Shown here piece by piece: positions 1 to 11,756 of a stretch of DNA of 64,000 nucleotides. Position numbers and translations under genes: made by a program. The stretch's first letter is position 1. Every line of letters begins with the position of its first letter. The stretch is from Symsagittifera roscoffensis (Eukaryota; Xenacoelomorpha; Acoela; Convolutidae): positions 41,937,338 to 42,001,337 of the forward strand of contig NC_087066.1 of NCBI RefSeq assembly GCF_963678635.1. Reading direction: 5' to 3'. Below the pieces are notes generated by a model. It worked only from the letters and a program-made list of their open reading frames with translations, was not told the origin of the DNA and searched no databases.

Positions 1-1440
1 AGTTTTCTGTTGATGCCTTTCAGGCGTTGAAGTAATGCAAAGTTAGTTCTTAGACCATACCGGTTTGCCGAAAGTTCAAGCTTTCGTATCCAAGCTATGC
101 AAGCATTGAGAATTCAAAACACTTCAATTCATTTCACTAAGTAAATCAGCAATTTTTTCTGAAGCAAGCTCTTTAGGCTACAAATTAGTTATTTCAAAGA
201 CCAAAACGGTTCACGAAAAGTTGAAGTTTTTCTAAGCAAGCTATTCAAGCTTTAAAACTTGGAATAATTTCAAAATATATCATAGACTGAATTGCTTCGC
301 GAAAACTTCAGTTTTTCTAAACAAGTATTCAATTTATGAAAACTTGAAAAAATTCAAGTTATACCAGAGACCGATTAGATTCATGAAAAGCTTAAGTTTT
401 TACAAGCAAGGATATCAAGCTGTTGAAATTTGAACTATTTCAAGTTATTTCTTAGCTTGAATCACCAATCAGTATTTTTTTTCTGAGCATGGAGGTTGCT
501 GGTTTTAGTTGATTAGTTTCAAACAGAAATGAGTCTAAGAAAGCAAAATTTTTGAATAACCACTAGACAGGAGTTTCAATTTTTTTTTCAAAAAAGTTCT
601 GGAATGTTCTAGACTGAATGATTCTTAGAATTTCTGATATAAGCTGTTTTAAACTACGGTTGTGCTCGATAGTGTCGTAGTAATTAGACCTTTGCTGAGA
701 AGATGTCATTCATTTAATAAAAAAAAGAAGATATGGCCTTAAAACTCCTCCACTTTCCAGAATAATTTACGAGTGACCGTTTTATGACAAAACTAACCAA
801 ATTTGAGAAAACAGGGTCAATAAGTAAATTTGTTTCACTAGAAAATGAAATAATTGAATTCCTTTTTCAAAATTAGAAGTCAATCAAGTTTTTCGTGACG
901 TTTACACTTTTGCTGTTTGATACTAGAGTTTGTATGTTGTGTTAATACAAATGCGATAAGAAAGTAAGTTCTTGCATCATGCGGTTACAGTTTTCTACTT
1001 TGTTGATTTTTTGAGGTGTCCAAATGTTACCACTACACTTCCCACGCAAACGCTATCGGTTGTCTTCGCATATCAAGAATCATGTATTTATTGATCTTGT
1101 TTAATAAATGCTTTCTTTATAGAAGGTTATCAACTGAGTAATACATTTGAAAAACTGAAAAGTTTAAATGTCGGGTGTGGGGGAGTGAAAAAGAGTCCGG
1201 CAGTTTTTTCGTCGTGCTTTTTCTTGCCCAGATTGTGTATGGCTTTTTATTGGTTGTTCGAGAGAAGGGAGGAAAAAGAGCTGAGTCGAAAGTTTTGTAA
1301 ATTAAAATTCAACACTTCTTTCGTAAATTAAATTATTATAGCCATTGCACAACTGATGTAATCAAGCGGTTGGTTCGCTTAAGGCATGTTTTATGCCACC
1401 TTTGACTATGACTCAAATATTCTACTATTTGACGTCCTAT
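1..1440 (+). repeat. Left-edge unit: monomer block and module 2
   Basis: The window opens inside the monomer block. About six monomers run to roughly 480, followed by module 2 with a perfect heat-shock-type palindrome at 599-612. The stretch ends in the B-type leader directly before the first tRNA-like locus. No gene is seen; open frames here are short and interrupted in sister copies. Confidence 0.85.
599..612. promoter_or_regulatory. Heat-shock-element-like palindrome of module 2 (first of 26 positions)
   Basis: The 14-mer CTGGAATGTTCTAG fits the classical heat-shock element CTnGAAnnTTCnAG at all ten fixed positions. The identical 14-mer starts at 599, 2426, 6419, 16631, 22711, 23621, 26866, 30840, 32828, 34809, 36788, 38771, 44373, 48082, 49886, 60825 and 63207. 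Nine further copies have one or more changes, near 4868, 24902, 28850, 40760, 46281, 51792, 53687, 56573 and 58496. In full-length B-leader units it lies about 0.8 kb upstream of the next tRNA. Binding by HSF is inferred from sequence only; it may simply be a feature of the ancestral repeat. Confidence 0.5.
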
Positions 1441-1500
1441 GTCTTCGCAACGCAGTGGATAACGCGCCGGACTTCTAATCCAGAGGTCGGGGGTTCGAGA
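1441..1500 (+). pseudogene. tRNA-Arg(UCU) pseudogene, 3' end deleted
   Basis: The 5' acceptor strand, D loop and UCU anticodon loop are present. U8 is C, G10 and G22 are A, and pair 28-42 is C.A. After the T loop about 12 nt are gone, removing the 3' T-stem strand and the 3' acceptor strand, so no cloverleaf can form. It sits behind a B-type leader. Shared changes link it to the loci at 3301, 5717 and 7260. Confidence 0.85.
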
Positions 1501-3300
1501 CTTGTTTTTAATTTCTCACGAAATAACCTTATTTACAGTTTAACTTACTTGAGGATGACTAAAATCATACTTCTGGATGACAAAACTGAAGCAGTGATGC
1601 ACACATACGTCTCATAGAACACTAAATTTTTTGGGTAGGCATCGCACGATCATGCAATTTTTCGATTTTTCATAATCGCGCTGATGTTCATTATCTAAAT
1701 TTGAATTCCAAGTATGAAAAAAAACTTATATAAAAGTAAAAAAACTATATCGTTTTGCAAAAAAACAGAGTCTTCCTATTCAAGTTGTTCAAGCAAAAAT
1801 AAATTGAAATATATCAAGTTATTTCATAAAGCGAATGGGATTGCGAAAAATTCAGGCTTCTTTTATCTGCCATACAAGCGACGAAATCATCCAAAAGTAT
1901 TGCAGAGTTTAAGTACTTCTAAGCAAACTGTTCAAGCTATGAAACTGTGAAACAATTCAAGTTTTTTCCTTGAACATATCGGTAGGCAGGAAATTCAAGT
2001 TTTTCAATTGAAGCCAATTCAGGCGTTGAAGTAATGCAAAGTTAGTTCTTAGACCATACCGGTTTGCCGAAAGTTCAAGCTTTCGTATCCAAGCTATGCA
2101 AGCATTGAGAATTCAAAACACTTCACTTCATTTCACTAAGTAAATCAGAAATTTTTTCTGAAGCAAGCTATTTAGGCTACAAATTAGTTATTTCAAAGAC
2201 CAAACCGGTTCATGAAAAGCTTAAGTTTTTACAAGCAAGGATATCAAGCTGTTGAAATTTGAACTATTTCAAGTTATTTCTTAGCGTGAATCATCAATAA
2301 GTATTTTTTCTGAGCATGGAGGTTGCTGGTTTTAGTTGATAAGTTTCAAACAGAAATGAGTCTTAGAAAGCAAAATTTTTGAATAACCATAAGACAGGAG
2401 TTTCAATTTTTTTTTCAAAAAAGTTCTGGAATGTTCTAGACTGAATGATTCTTAGAATTTCTGATATAAGCTGTTTTAAACTACGGTTGTGCTCGATAGC
2501 GTCTTATTAATTAGACCTTATGCTGAAAAGATGTCATTCATTTAATAAAAAAACGAAGATATGGACTTAAAACTCCTCCACTTTCCAGAATAATTTACGA
2601 AAGACAGTTTGATGACAAAACTATCCAAAGTTGAGAAAACATGGTCAATGAGTAAATTTGTTTCACTGGGAAAAGAAATAGTTGAACTCCAATTTCAAAA
2701 CTAGAAGTCAATCACAATTTTCGAGACCCTCACACTTTTGCTGTTCGATAGTAGCGTTTCTATGTTGTGTTAGTATAAATTCGATACAAAAATAAATTCT
2801 TGCATTATGCGGTTATAATTTCTATTTTGTTGATTTTTTGTTGAATTTCTATTTTGAAATAGACCACTACACTTCCCACGCAAACGCTATAGGTTGTCTT
2901 CGCATTTCAAGAATCATGTCTTTAATGATCTGGTTTAATAAATGTTTTCTATAAAGAAGGTTATCAACTGAGTACGAGAGCTGAAAAAGTTAAAATTTTA
3001 AATGTCGGGTGTGGGGACTCTATTTTGAGTGGCGGTTAAGGTTAGTGAAAAAGAGTCCAGCGGTTTTTTCGTCGTGCTTTTTCTTACCCAGAATGTATAT
3101 GGCTCTTTATTGGTTGAGCGAGAGAAGGGAGGAAAAAGAGCTGAGTCAAAAGTTTCGTAAATTACAATTCAACACTTATTTCGTAAATTAAAGTATTATA
3201 GCCATTGCACAACTGATGTAAACAAGCGGTTGGTTCGCTTACGTCATGTTTTATGCCACCTTTGACTAAGATTCGAATATTCAACTCTTGGAAGTCCTAT
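1501..3300 (+). repeat. Long unit: trailer, monomers, module 2, leader B
   Basis: A full-length intergenic stretch. The tRNA trailer contains the conserved hairpin region near 1650-1685. It is followed by monomers, a palindrome at 2426-2439, then module 2. Module 2 here carries an extra short segment near 3016-3040 (ACTCTATTTT...), also seen near 54266. Ends in GGCAT-GTTTT-ATGCC-type hairpin sequence about 60 bp before the next tRNA. No gene is seen. Confidence 0.8.
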
Positions 3301-3373
3301 GTCTTCGCAACGCAGTGTACAACGCGCTGGACTTCTAATCCAGGGGTCGCGGGTTCGAATCTCGCCGGAGATG
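3301..3373 (+). pseudogene. tRNA-Arg(UCU) pseudogene
   Basis: Full length at 73 nt with UCU anticodon and an intact T arm core, but the D arm is spoiled. U8 is C, G10 and G22 are A so pairs 10-25 and 13-22 fail, and G19 is T. The acceptor still pairs with G.U wobbles. Loss of U8 and G19 argues against folding. T5 follows at once. Confidence 0.8.
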
Positions 3374-4339
3374 AGTTTTTAGTTTCTCACGAAATAACCT
3401 TATTTTACGTTTTAACCCATTTGAGGAAGACTAAAATCATACTCTTGGATGACAAAACTGAAGCAGTGACGCACACATACGTCTCATAGAACACTAAAAT
3501 TTTTGGGTAGGCATCGCATGATCACGCGATTTTTCGATTTTTCATAGTCGCGCTGATGTTCATTATCTAAATTTGAATTTCAAGTATGAAAAAAAAATTA
3601 TGTAAAAGTAAAAAAAAATTATCGTTTTGCAACAAACTAGAGTCTTTTCTATTCAAAATGTTCAAGCGAAAAAAATTGAAATATTTCAAGTTATTTCATA
3701 AAGCGAATGAGATTGCGGAAAAATCAGGCTTTTTTTATCTGCCATACAAGCGACGAAATCATCCAAAAGTATTGCAGAGTTCAAGTTGTTCTAAGCAAGC
3801 TATTCGAGCTATGAAACTGTGAAACATTTCAAGTTTTTTCCGTGAGCATATCGGTAGGCAGAAAATTCAAGTTTTTCTATTGATGACATTCAAGCTTTGA
3901 AGTATGGAAAGTTAGTTCTTAGACCAAACCGGTTTGCCGATAGTTCATGCTATCGTATCCAAGCTATGGAAGCATTGAGACTTCAAAACACTTCAATTCA
4001 TTTCACAAAGTAAATCAATAATTTTTTCTGAAGCAAGCTATTTAAGGTACAAATTAGTTTTTTCAAAGGCCAAATCGGTTAACAAAAAAGTTGAAGTTTT
4101 TCTAAGCGAGCTACTCAAGCTTTAAAACTTGGAGAAATTTCAAATTATATCAGAGACTGAATCGCTTCGTGAAAGTTTAAGTTTTTCTAAGCAAGTATTC
4201 AAGTTATGATAATTGAAAAAATTCAAATTATACCATACATATTTTTGAACTTTTTAAAAGAAAGTTGTTGAATTTTTGAATTTTTTGGTTGCAATTTTAT
4301 TGCAATTTCATTTTTTAATTTGCAATTCGAAAAATGGTA
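3374..4339 (+). repeat. Short unit: trailer, monomers, leader A
   Basis: The trailer hairpin is clear: ATCACGCGA at 3521-3529 pairs with TCGCG at 3548-3552 plus TGAT at 3554-3557, around a bulged C. About eight monomers follow. The stretch then switches to an AT-rich A-type leader (TTGCAATTTTATTGCAATTT) with no module 2. Confidence 0.8.
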
Positions 4340-4412
4340 GTCTGCGTAGCGCAGTGGATAGCGCGCTCGACATCTAATCCAAAGGTCGCGGGTTCGAATC
4401 ACGCCGGAGATG
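4340..4412 (+). pseudogene. tRNA-Arg(UCU) pseudogene, U33 lost
   Basis: Full length behind leader A. Acceptor base 5 is G and faces G68. The anticodon arm is CTCGA-CATCTAA-TCCAA, with the invariant U33 replaced by A and two stem mismatches. T-stem pair 52-62 is G.A. Loss of U33 makes a decoding role unlikely. Confidence 0.85.
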
Positions 4413-5716
4413 AGTTTTTAGTTTCTCACGAAATAACCTTCTTTCACGGTTAATCTGATTTCAGGATTATTAAAATCATATTTCGGTAGGACAAAGCCAA
4501 AGCAGTGACGCACACATACGTCTTATAGAACACTAAGTTTGTTGGGTGGGCATTGGACGATCACGCGATTTTCAAAGTCGCGCTGATGTGCATTATCAAA
4601 TTTGAATTTCAAATATGAAAAAAATTTATCGAATCGTAAAAAAAACAATTATCGTTTTGCAAAAAACTAGAGTATTTCTTCCTATGCAGGTTAATCAAGC
4701 GAAAAAAATTGAAATATTTCAAGTTATTCCATAAAGCGAATGGGATTGCAAAAAAAGTCAGTATTTTTTCTAAGCATGAAGGTTGCTGTTTTTGGTTGAT
4801 TAGTTTCAGACAGAAATGAATCTGTGAACGCGAAATGTTTGAGTAACAAGTAGACAGGAGTTTCAATTAAAAAAATTCTGTAAGTTCTAGAATGAATGAT
4901 TCTTAGAACTTCTGATTTAAGCTTTTTTAAACGTCGGTTAAGCTTGATAGCGTCTTAGTCATTAGACCCTATGCTGAAAACATGTCTTTAATTTAATAAA
5001 AAAAAGATATAGCCCTAAAACTCCTCCACTTTCCGGAATAAATTACGAGTGACAGTTTTATGACAAAACTAACCAAATTTGAGAAAACAGGGTCAATAAG
5101 TAAATTTGTTTCACTGGGAAATGAAATAACTGAATTCCCTTTTCAAAATTAGAAGTCAATTAAGTTTTTCGTGACCTTTACACTTTTGCTGTTTGATAGT
5201 AGAGTTTGTATGTTGTATTATTATAAATGCGATAAAAAAGTAAGTTCTTGCATCATGCTGTTACAATTTTCTATTTTGTTGATTTTTTGAGGTGTCCAAA
5301 TGTTACCACTACACTTCCCACGCAGACGCTATCGGTTGTTTTCGCATTTCAAGAATCATGTCTTTAATGATCTTGTTTAATAAATGCATTCTTTATAGAA
5401 GTTTATCAACTGATTAAGACATTTGAAAAACTGAAAATTTTAAATGTCGGGTGTGGGGGAGTGAAAAAGAGTCCGGCAGTTTTTTCGTCGTGCTTTTTCT
5501 TGCCCAGATTGTGTATGGCTTTTTATTGGTTGTTCGAGAGAAGGGAGGAAAAAGAGCTGAGTCGAAAGTTTTGTAAATTAAAATTCAACACTTCTTTCGT
5601 AAATTAAATTATTATAGCCATTGCACAACTGATGTAATCAAGCGGTTGGTTCGCTTACGGCATGTTTTATGCCACCTTTGACTAAGATTCGAATATTCTA
5701 CTCTTGCATGTCCTAT
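4413..5716 (+). repeat. Rearranged unit lacking most monomers
   Basis: After the trailer and first monomer (to about 4758) the sequence jumps to the end of the monomer block (GTATTTTTTCTAAGCATGAAG) and continues through module 2 to leader B. The heat-shock-type palindrome is mutated here (GAA to TAA, near 4868). About 900 bp of monomers are deleted relative to a long unit. Confidence 0.75.
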
Positions 5717-5755
5717 GCCTTCGCAACGCAGTGAACAAGGCGCCGGACTTCTATT
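5717..5755 (+). pseudogene. tRNA-Arg 5' fragment, cut in the anticodon loop
   Basis: Begins as a B-leader tRNA (GCCTTCG, CAACGCAG D-arm variant) and stops inside the anticodon loop. There it is fused to the monomer text TTTTATCTGCCATACAAGC that normally lies about 300 bp downstream. This is a simple deletion that removes the 3' half, the terminator and the trailer. Confidence 0.85.
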
Positions 5756-7259
5756 CTTTTATCTGCCATACAAGCGACGAAATCATCCAAAAGTATTGCA
5801 GAGTTTAAGTACTTCTAAGCAAGCTGTTCAAGCTATGAAACTGTGAAAAAATTCAAGTTTTTTCCTTAAACATATCGGTAGGCAGAAAATTCAAGTTTTT
5901 CTAATGATGCAATTCAGGCGTTGAAGTAATGCAAAGTTAGTTCTTAGACCATACCGGTTTGCCGAAAGTTCAAGCTTTCGTATCCAAGCTATGCAAGCAT
6001 TGAGACTTTAAAACACTTCAATTCATTTCACAAAGTAAATCAGTTATTTTTTCTGAAGCAATTTTTTAAGCTACAAATTGGCTATTTCAAAGACCAAATT
6101 GGTTCTATCAAAGAATAAATCGCCTCGTGAAAATTTAATTTTTTCTAAGCAAGTATTCAAGTTATGAAAATTTGAAAAAAAGTTATACCATAGACCGATT
6201 AGGTTCATGAGAAGCTAAGCTTAAACTTTTACAAGCAAGGTAATCAAGCTGTTCAAATTTGAACTAATTCAAGTTATTTCTTAGCGTGAATCATCAATCA
6301 GTATTTTTTCTAAGCATGAAGGTTGCTGGTTTTAGTTGATTAGTTTCAGACAGAAATGAATCTAAGAAAGCAAAATTTTTGAATAACAAGTAGACAAGAA
6401 ATTCATTTTTTTAAAATTCTGGAATGTTCTAGACTGAATGGTTCATAGAATTTCTGATAGAAGCTGTTTTAAACGTCGGTTTTGCTCGATAACGTCTTAG
6501 TCATTAGACCTTATGCTGAAAAAATGTCATTCATTTAATGAAAAAAGAAGATATGGCATTAAAACTCCTCCACTTTCCAGAATAATTTACGAGTGACAGT
6601 TCGATGACAAAACTATTCAAAGTTGAGAAAACAGGGTCAACGAGTAAATTTGTTTCACTGGGAAAACAAATAATCGAACTCCATTTTCAAAACTAGAAGT
6701 CAATCACGTTTTTTCTGACCCTCACACTTTTGCTGTTCGATAGTAGCGTTTCTATGTTGTGTTAATAAAAATTCGATACAAAAATAAGTTCTTGCATTAT
6801 GCGGTTATAATTTTCTATTTTGCTGATTTTTTGGAGTGTCCAAGTGTTACCACTACACTTCCCACGCAAACGCTATAGGTTGTCTTCGCATTTCAACAAT
6901 CATGTCTTTAATGATCTTGTTTAATAAATGTTTTCTATAAAGAAGGTCATCAACTGAGTACGACAACTGAAAAAGGTTAAAATTTTGAATGGCGGATATG
7001 GGGAGTGAAAAAGAGTCCAGCGGTTTTTCGTCGTGCTTTTTCTTACCCAGAATGTATATGGCTCTTTATTGGTTGAGCGAGAGAAGGGAGGAAAAAGAGT
7101 TGAGTCGAAAGTTTCGTAAATTACAATTCAACACTTATTTCGTAAATTAAAAAATTATAGCCATTGCACAACTGATGTAAACAAGCGGTTGGTTTGCTTA
7201 CGGCATGTTTTATGCCACTTTTGACTTAGATTCGAATATTCTAATCTTGGATGTCCTAT
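5756..7259 (+). repeat. Monomer block, module 2 and leader B
   Basis: Monomers, a perfect palindrome at 6419-6432, then module 2. The end of the monomer block near 6110-6240 (AAGCTAAGCTTAAACTTTTAC) matches units near 51.5 kb better than its neighbours, a sign of exchange along the array. No gene is seen. Confidence 0.75.
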
Positions 7260-7332
7260 GTCTTTGCAACGCAGTGTACAACGCGCTGGACTTCTAATCC
7301 AGGGATCGCGGCTTCGAATTCCGCCGGATATG
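7260..7332 (+). pseudogene. tRNA-Arg(UCU) pseudogene
   Basis: Full length with UCU anticodon. Acceptor pair 3-70 is C.T, U8 is C, G19 is T, and D-stem pairs 10-25 and 13-22 fail. B-box pair 53-61 is C.T. It shares the D-arm changes of the locus at 3301, so both descend from one already damaged copy. Confidence 0.85.
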
Positions 7333-8566
7333 AGTTTTTAGTTTCTCACGAAATAACTTTATTTTACGGTTAATCTGATTTCAGGATTATTAAAATCATA
7401 CTTCTGGATGACAAAGCCGAAGCAGTGACGCACACATACCTTTTATAGAACACTAAGTTTGTTGGGTGGGCATCGCACGATCACGCGATTTTCATAGTCG
7501 CGCTGTGTTCATTATCCATATTTGAATTTATATAATCGTAAAAAACTCAATTATCGTTTTGCAAAAAAAATAGAGTCTTCCTATTCAAGTTGTTCAAGCA
7601 AACAAAACTTGAAATACTTCAAGTTATTTCATAAGCGAATGGGATTGCGAAAAATATTTTAGGAAGATTTAAATCATAGTTCTGGATGATAAAGCCGAAG
7701 CAGTGACGCACACATACGTCTCATAGAACACAAAAACTTTTGGGTAGGCATCGCTCGATCACGCGATTTTCAAAGTCGCGCTGATGTGCATTATCAAATT
7801 TGAATTTCAAATATGAAAAAAATTTATAGAATCGTAAAAAAAACGATTGTTTTGCAAAAAAAATAGAGTCTTTCGTCCTATTCAAGTTGTTCAAGCGAAA
7901 AAAATGGAAATATTTCAAGTTATTTCATAAAGCGAATGGGATTACGAAAAAATCAGGTTTTTTTATCTGCCATACAAGCGATGAAATCATCCAAAAAAAT
8001 TGCAGAGTTCAAGTTGTTCTAAGCAAGCTATTCGAGCTATGAAACTGTGAAACACTTCAAGTTTTTTCCGTGAGCATATCGGTAGGCAAAAAATTCAAGT
8101 TTTTCTATTGATGACATTCAGGTTTTGAAGTAACGCAAAAATAGTTCTTAGACCAAACCGCTTTGCCGAAAATTCAGGCTTTCGTATCCAAGCTATGCAA
8201 GCATTGAGACTTCAAAACACTTCAATTTATTTCAAAAAGTAAACCAATAATTTTTTCTGAAGCAAGCTATTTAAGGTACAAATTAGTTTTTTCGAAGACC
8301 AAATCGGTTCACGAAAAATTGAAGTTTTTCTGGGCAAATTATTCAAGCTTTAAAACTGGGAGAAATTTCAGGTTATATTATAGACTGAATCGCTTCGTGA
8401 AAAATTAAGTTTTTTTAAGCAAGTATTCAAGTTATGAAAATTTGAAAAAATGCAAGTATACCATATATATTTTTGAATTTTTTTGAAGACAGTTATTGAA
8501 TTTTTGAATTTTTTCGTTGCAATTTTGTGCAAATTCATTCTGTAAGTTGCAATTAAAAATATGTCT
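7333..8566 (+). repeat. Unit with duplicated tRNA trailer
   Basis: The normal trailer and first monomer run to about 7658. There ATTGCGAAAAA is joined back to trailer text (TTTAGGAAGATTTAAATCATA), so the 240-bp trailer with its hairpin is present twice in a row. The same junction recurs near 59778. Monomers and an A-type leader follow. Confidence 0.8.
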
Positions 8567-8639
8567 GTATCAGTAGCGCAGTGTACAACGCGCTGGACTT
8601 CTAATCCAGAGGTCGCGGGTTCGAATCCCGCCGGATATG
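8567..8639 (+). pseudogene. tRNA-Arg(UCU)-like copy with D-arm and acceptor damage
   Basis: First of the A-leader block. The acceptor is GTATCAG against CGGATAT, which keeps compensated pair 3-70 as A-T but has A6.G67. D-stem pair 13-22 is C.A and G19 is T. Anticodon arm and T arm are perfect. Probably inactive, although the B box is intact. Confidence 0.7.
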
Positions 8640-9608
8640 ACTTTTTAGTTTCTCACGAAATATTCTTATTTCACGGTTAATCTGAATTCAGGATTATTAA
8701 AATCATACTTCGGGATGACAAAGCCGAAGCAGTGACACACACATGCATCTCATTGAACACTAAAACTTTTGGGTAGGCATCGCACGATCACGCGATTTTT
8801 CGATTTTTCATAGTCGCGCTGATGTGCATTATCAAATTTGAATTTCAAGTATGAAAAAAATTTATAGAATCGTAAAAAAAAACAATTATCGTTTTGCAAA
8901 AAACTAGAGTATTTCTTCCTATGCAGGTTGTTCAAGCGAAAAAAATTGAAATATTTCAAGTTATTCCATAAAGCGAATGGGATTGCGAAAAAATCAGAAT
9001 TTTTTTATCTGCCATACAAGCGATGAAATCATCCAAAAGTATTGCAGAGTTCAAAATCTTCTAAGCAGGCTGTTCAAGCTATGAAACTGTGAAACATTTC
9101 AAGTTTTTTCCGTGAGCATATCGGTAGGCAGAAAATTCAAGTTTTTCTATTGGTGACATTCAGGCTTTGAAGTAACGCAAAGTTAGTTCTTAGACCAAAC
9201 CGGTTTGCCGAAAGTTCAGGCTTTCGTATCCAAGCTATGCAACCATTGAGACTTCAAAACACTTGAATTCGTTTCACAAAGTAAATCAATAATTTTTTCT
9301 GAAGCAAGCTATTTAAGGTACAAATTAGTTTTTCCAAAGACCAAATCGGTTCACAAAAAATTTAAGTTTTTCTAAGCAAGCTATTCAAGCTTTAAAACTG
9401 GGAGACATTTCAGGTTATATTATAGATTGAATGGCTTTGTGAAAATTTAAGTTTTTCTAAGCAAGTATTGAAGTTATGAAAATTTGAAAAATTCAAGTTA
9501 TACCATATATATTTTTGAATTTTTTTGAAGAAAGTTGTTGAATTTTTGAATTTTTTCGTTGCAATTTTGTGCAGTTTCATTCTGTAATTTGCAAATCAAA
9601 ATATGTCA

Positions 9609-9681
9609 GTCTCCGTAGCGAAGTGGATAGCGAGCTGGACTTCTAATCCAGAGGTCGCGCGTTCGAATCCCGCCGGAGATG
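9609..9681 (+). pseudogene. tRNA-Arg(UCU)-like copy, weakened D and T stems
   Basis: The acceptor and anticodon arms match the consensus. C13 and C25 are both A, giving mismatches 13-22 and 10-25. T-stem base 52 is C facing C62. The A box is altered at the D stem. Decoding function is doubtful. Confidence 0.7.
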
Positions 9682-10611
9682 AGTTTTTAGTTTCTCACGA
9701 AATAACCTTATTTCACGGTTAATCTGATTTCAGGATCTTTAAAATCATACTTCGGGATGACAAAGCCGAAGCAGTGACGCACACATGCGTCCTATTAGGC
9801 ATCGCACGATCACGCAATTTTCAAAGTCGTGCTGATGTGCACTATCAAATTTGAGTTTCAAGTATGAAAAAAAATTATAGAATCGTAAAAAATAAATTAT
9901 CGTTTTGCAAAAAACTAGAGTCTTTCTTCCTTTTCAGGTTGTTCAGGCGAAAAAAATTGAATTATTTCAAGTTATTCCATAAAGCGAATGGGATTGCGAA
10001 AAAATCAGGTTTTTTTTATCTGCCATACAAGCGATGAAATCATCCAAAACTATTGCAGAGTTCAAAATCTTCTAAGCAGGCTGTTCAAGCTATGAAAATG
10101 TAAAACAATTCAAGTTTTTTCCGTGAGCATATCGGTAGACAGAAAATTCAAGTTTTTCCATTGGTGACATTCAGGCTTTAAAGTTAGTTCTTAGACCAAA
10201 CCGGTTTGCCGAAAGTTCAGGCTTTCGTATCCAAGCTATGCAAGCATTGAGACTTCAAAACATTTCAAATTATATCAAAAAGTAAATCAATAATTTTTTC
10301 TGAAGCAAGCTATTTAAGGTACAAATTAGTTTTTTCAAAGACCAAATCGGTTCACGAAAAATTGAAGTTTTTCTAAGCAAATTATTCAAGCTTTAAAACT
10401 GGGAGACATTTCAGGTTATATTATAGACTGAATCGCTTCGTGAAAAATTAAGTTTTTCTAAGCAAGTACTCAAGTTATGAAAATTTGAAAAAATTCAAGT
10501 TATACCATATATATTTTTGAATTTTTTTGAAGAAAGTTGTTGAATTTTTGAATTTTTTTCGTTGCAATTTTGTGCAGTTTCATTCTGTAATTTGCAATTC
10601 AAACTATGTCA

Positions 10612-10684
10612 GTCTCCGTAGCGCAGTGGATTGCGCGCTGGACTTCTAATCCAGAGGTCGCGAGTTCGAATCCCGCCGGAGATG
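10612..10684 (+). pseudogene. tRNA-Arg(UCU)-like copy, near-intact
   Basis: Two differences from the consensus: A21 is T, and T-stem base 52 is A, facing C62. Everything else, including anticodon and T5 downstream, is intact. It could still be transcribed. The same base-52 change is found at 16941, showing common descent. Confidence 0.6.
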
Positions 10685-10764
10685 AGTTTTTAGTTTCTCA
10701 CGAAATAACCTTATTTCACGGAGATGAGTTTTTAGTTTCTCACGAAATAACCTTATTTCACGGT
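10681..10764 (+). repeat. 42-bp direct duplication after the tRNA (three units)
   Basis: The segment starting GATGAGTTTTTAG is present twice with a 42-bp offset, duplicating the last bases of the tRNA and its T5 terminator. The same duplication follows the tRNAs at 11684 and 16941, so these three units share a recent ancestor. Confidence 0.85.
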
Positions 10765-11683
10765 TAATCTGATTTCAGGATTATTAAAATCATACTTCGG
10801 TATGACAAAGCCGAAGCCGTGACGCACACATGCGTCTTATTGAACACTAAAACTTTTGGGTAGGCATCGCACGATCACGCGATTTTCAAAGTCGCGCTGA
10901 TGTGCATTATCAAATTTGAATTTCAAGTATGAAAAAAGATTATAGAATCGTAAAAAAACAATTATCGTTTTGCAAAAAACTAGAGTATTTCTTCCTATGC
11001 AGGTTGTTCAAGCGAAAAAAATTGAAATATTTCAAGTTATTCCATAAAGCGAATGGGATTGCGAAAAAATCAGGTTTTTTTATCTGCCATACAAGCGATG
11101 AAATCATCCAAAAGTATTGCAGAGTTCAAAATCTTCTAAGCAGGCTGTTCAAGCTATGAAAATGTAAAACAATTCAAGTTTTTTCCGTGAGCATACCGGT
11201 AGACAGAAAATTCAAGTTTTTCCATAGGTGACATTCAGGCTTTGAAGTAACGCAAAGTTAGTTCTTAGACCAAACCGGTTTGCCGAAAGTTCAGGCTTTC
11301 GTATCCAAGCTATGCAACCATTGAGACTTCAAAACATTTCAATTTATATCAAAAAGTAAATCAATAATTTTTTCTGAAGCAAGCTATTTAAGGTACAAAT
11401 TAGTTTTTTCAAAGACCAAATCGGTTCACGAAAAATTGAAGTTTTTCTAAGCAAATTATTCAAGCTTTAAAACTGGGAGAAATTTCAGGTTATATTATAG
11501 ACTGAATCGCTTCGTGAAAAATTAAGTTTTTTTAAGCAAGTATTCAAGTTATGAAAATTTGAAAAAATGCAAGTATACCATATATATTTTTGAATTTTTT
11601 TGAAGACAGTTGTTGAATTTTTGAATTTTTTCGTTGCAATTTTGTGCAAATTCATTCTGTAAGTTGCAATTCAAAATATGTCA

Positions 11684-11756
11684 GTCTCCGTAGCGCAGTG
11701 GATAGCGCGCTGGACTTCTAATCCAGAGGTCGCGGGTTCGAATCCCGCCGGAGATG
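11684..11756 (+). tRNA. tRNA-Arg(UCU), consensus copy
   Basis: Decodes AGA codons. It is 73 nt with no intron. The 7-bp acceptor closes with G1.U72, the D stem is GCGC/GCGC with loop AGTGGATA carrying G18G19, and the anticodon stem is CTGGA/TCCAG around CTTCTAA. Variable loop AGGTC, T-stem GCGGG/CCCGC around TTCGAAT, discriminator G73. A box TAGCGCAGTGG and B box GGTTCGAATCC are intact. A T5 run follows three bases after the gene, and a second lies in the 42-bp duplication. The leader is A-type. This is one of five identical full-consensus copies. Confidence 0.95.

Noticed and set aside
44-110. 5S rRNA-like words (GACCATACCGG)
   Set aside because: Only a short chance match inside a monomer (GACCAAACCGG in most copies). 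No 120-nt 5S structure or internal control region follows.
1330-1400. GGCAT-GTTTT-ATGCC hairpin upstream of leader-B tRNAs
   Set aside because: Only five base pairs, often reduced by T.G in later copies (GGTAT). Too short to claim as a functional element.
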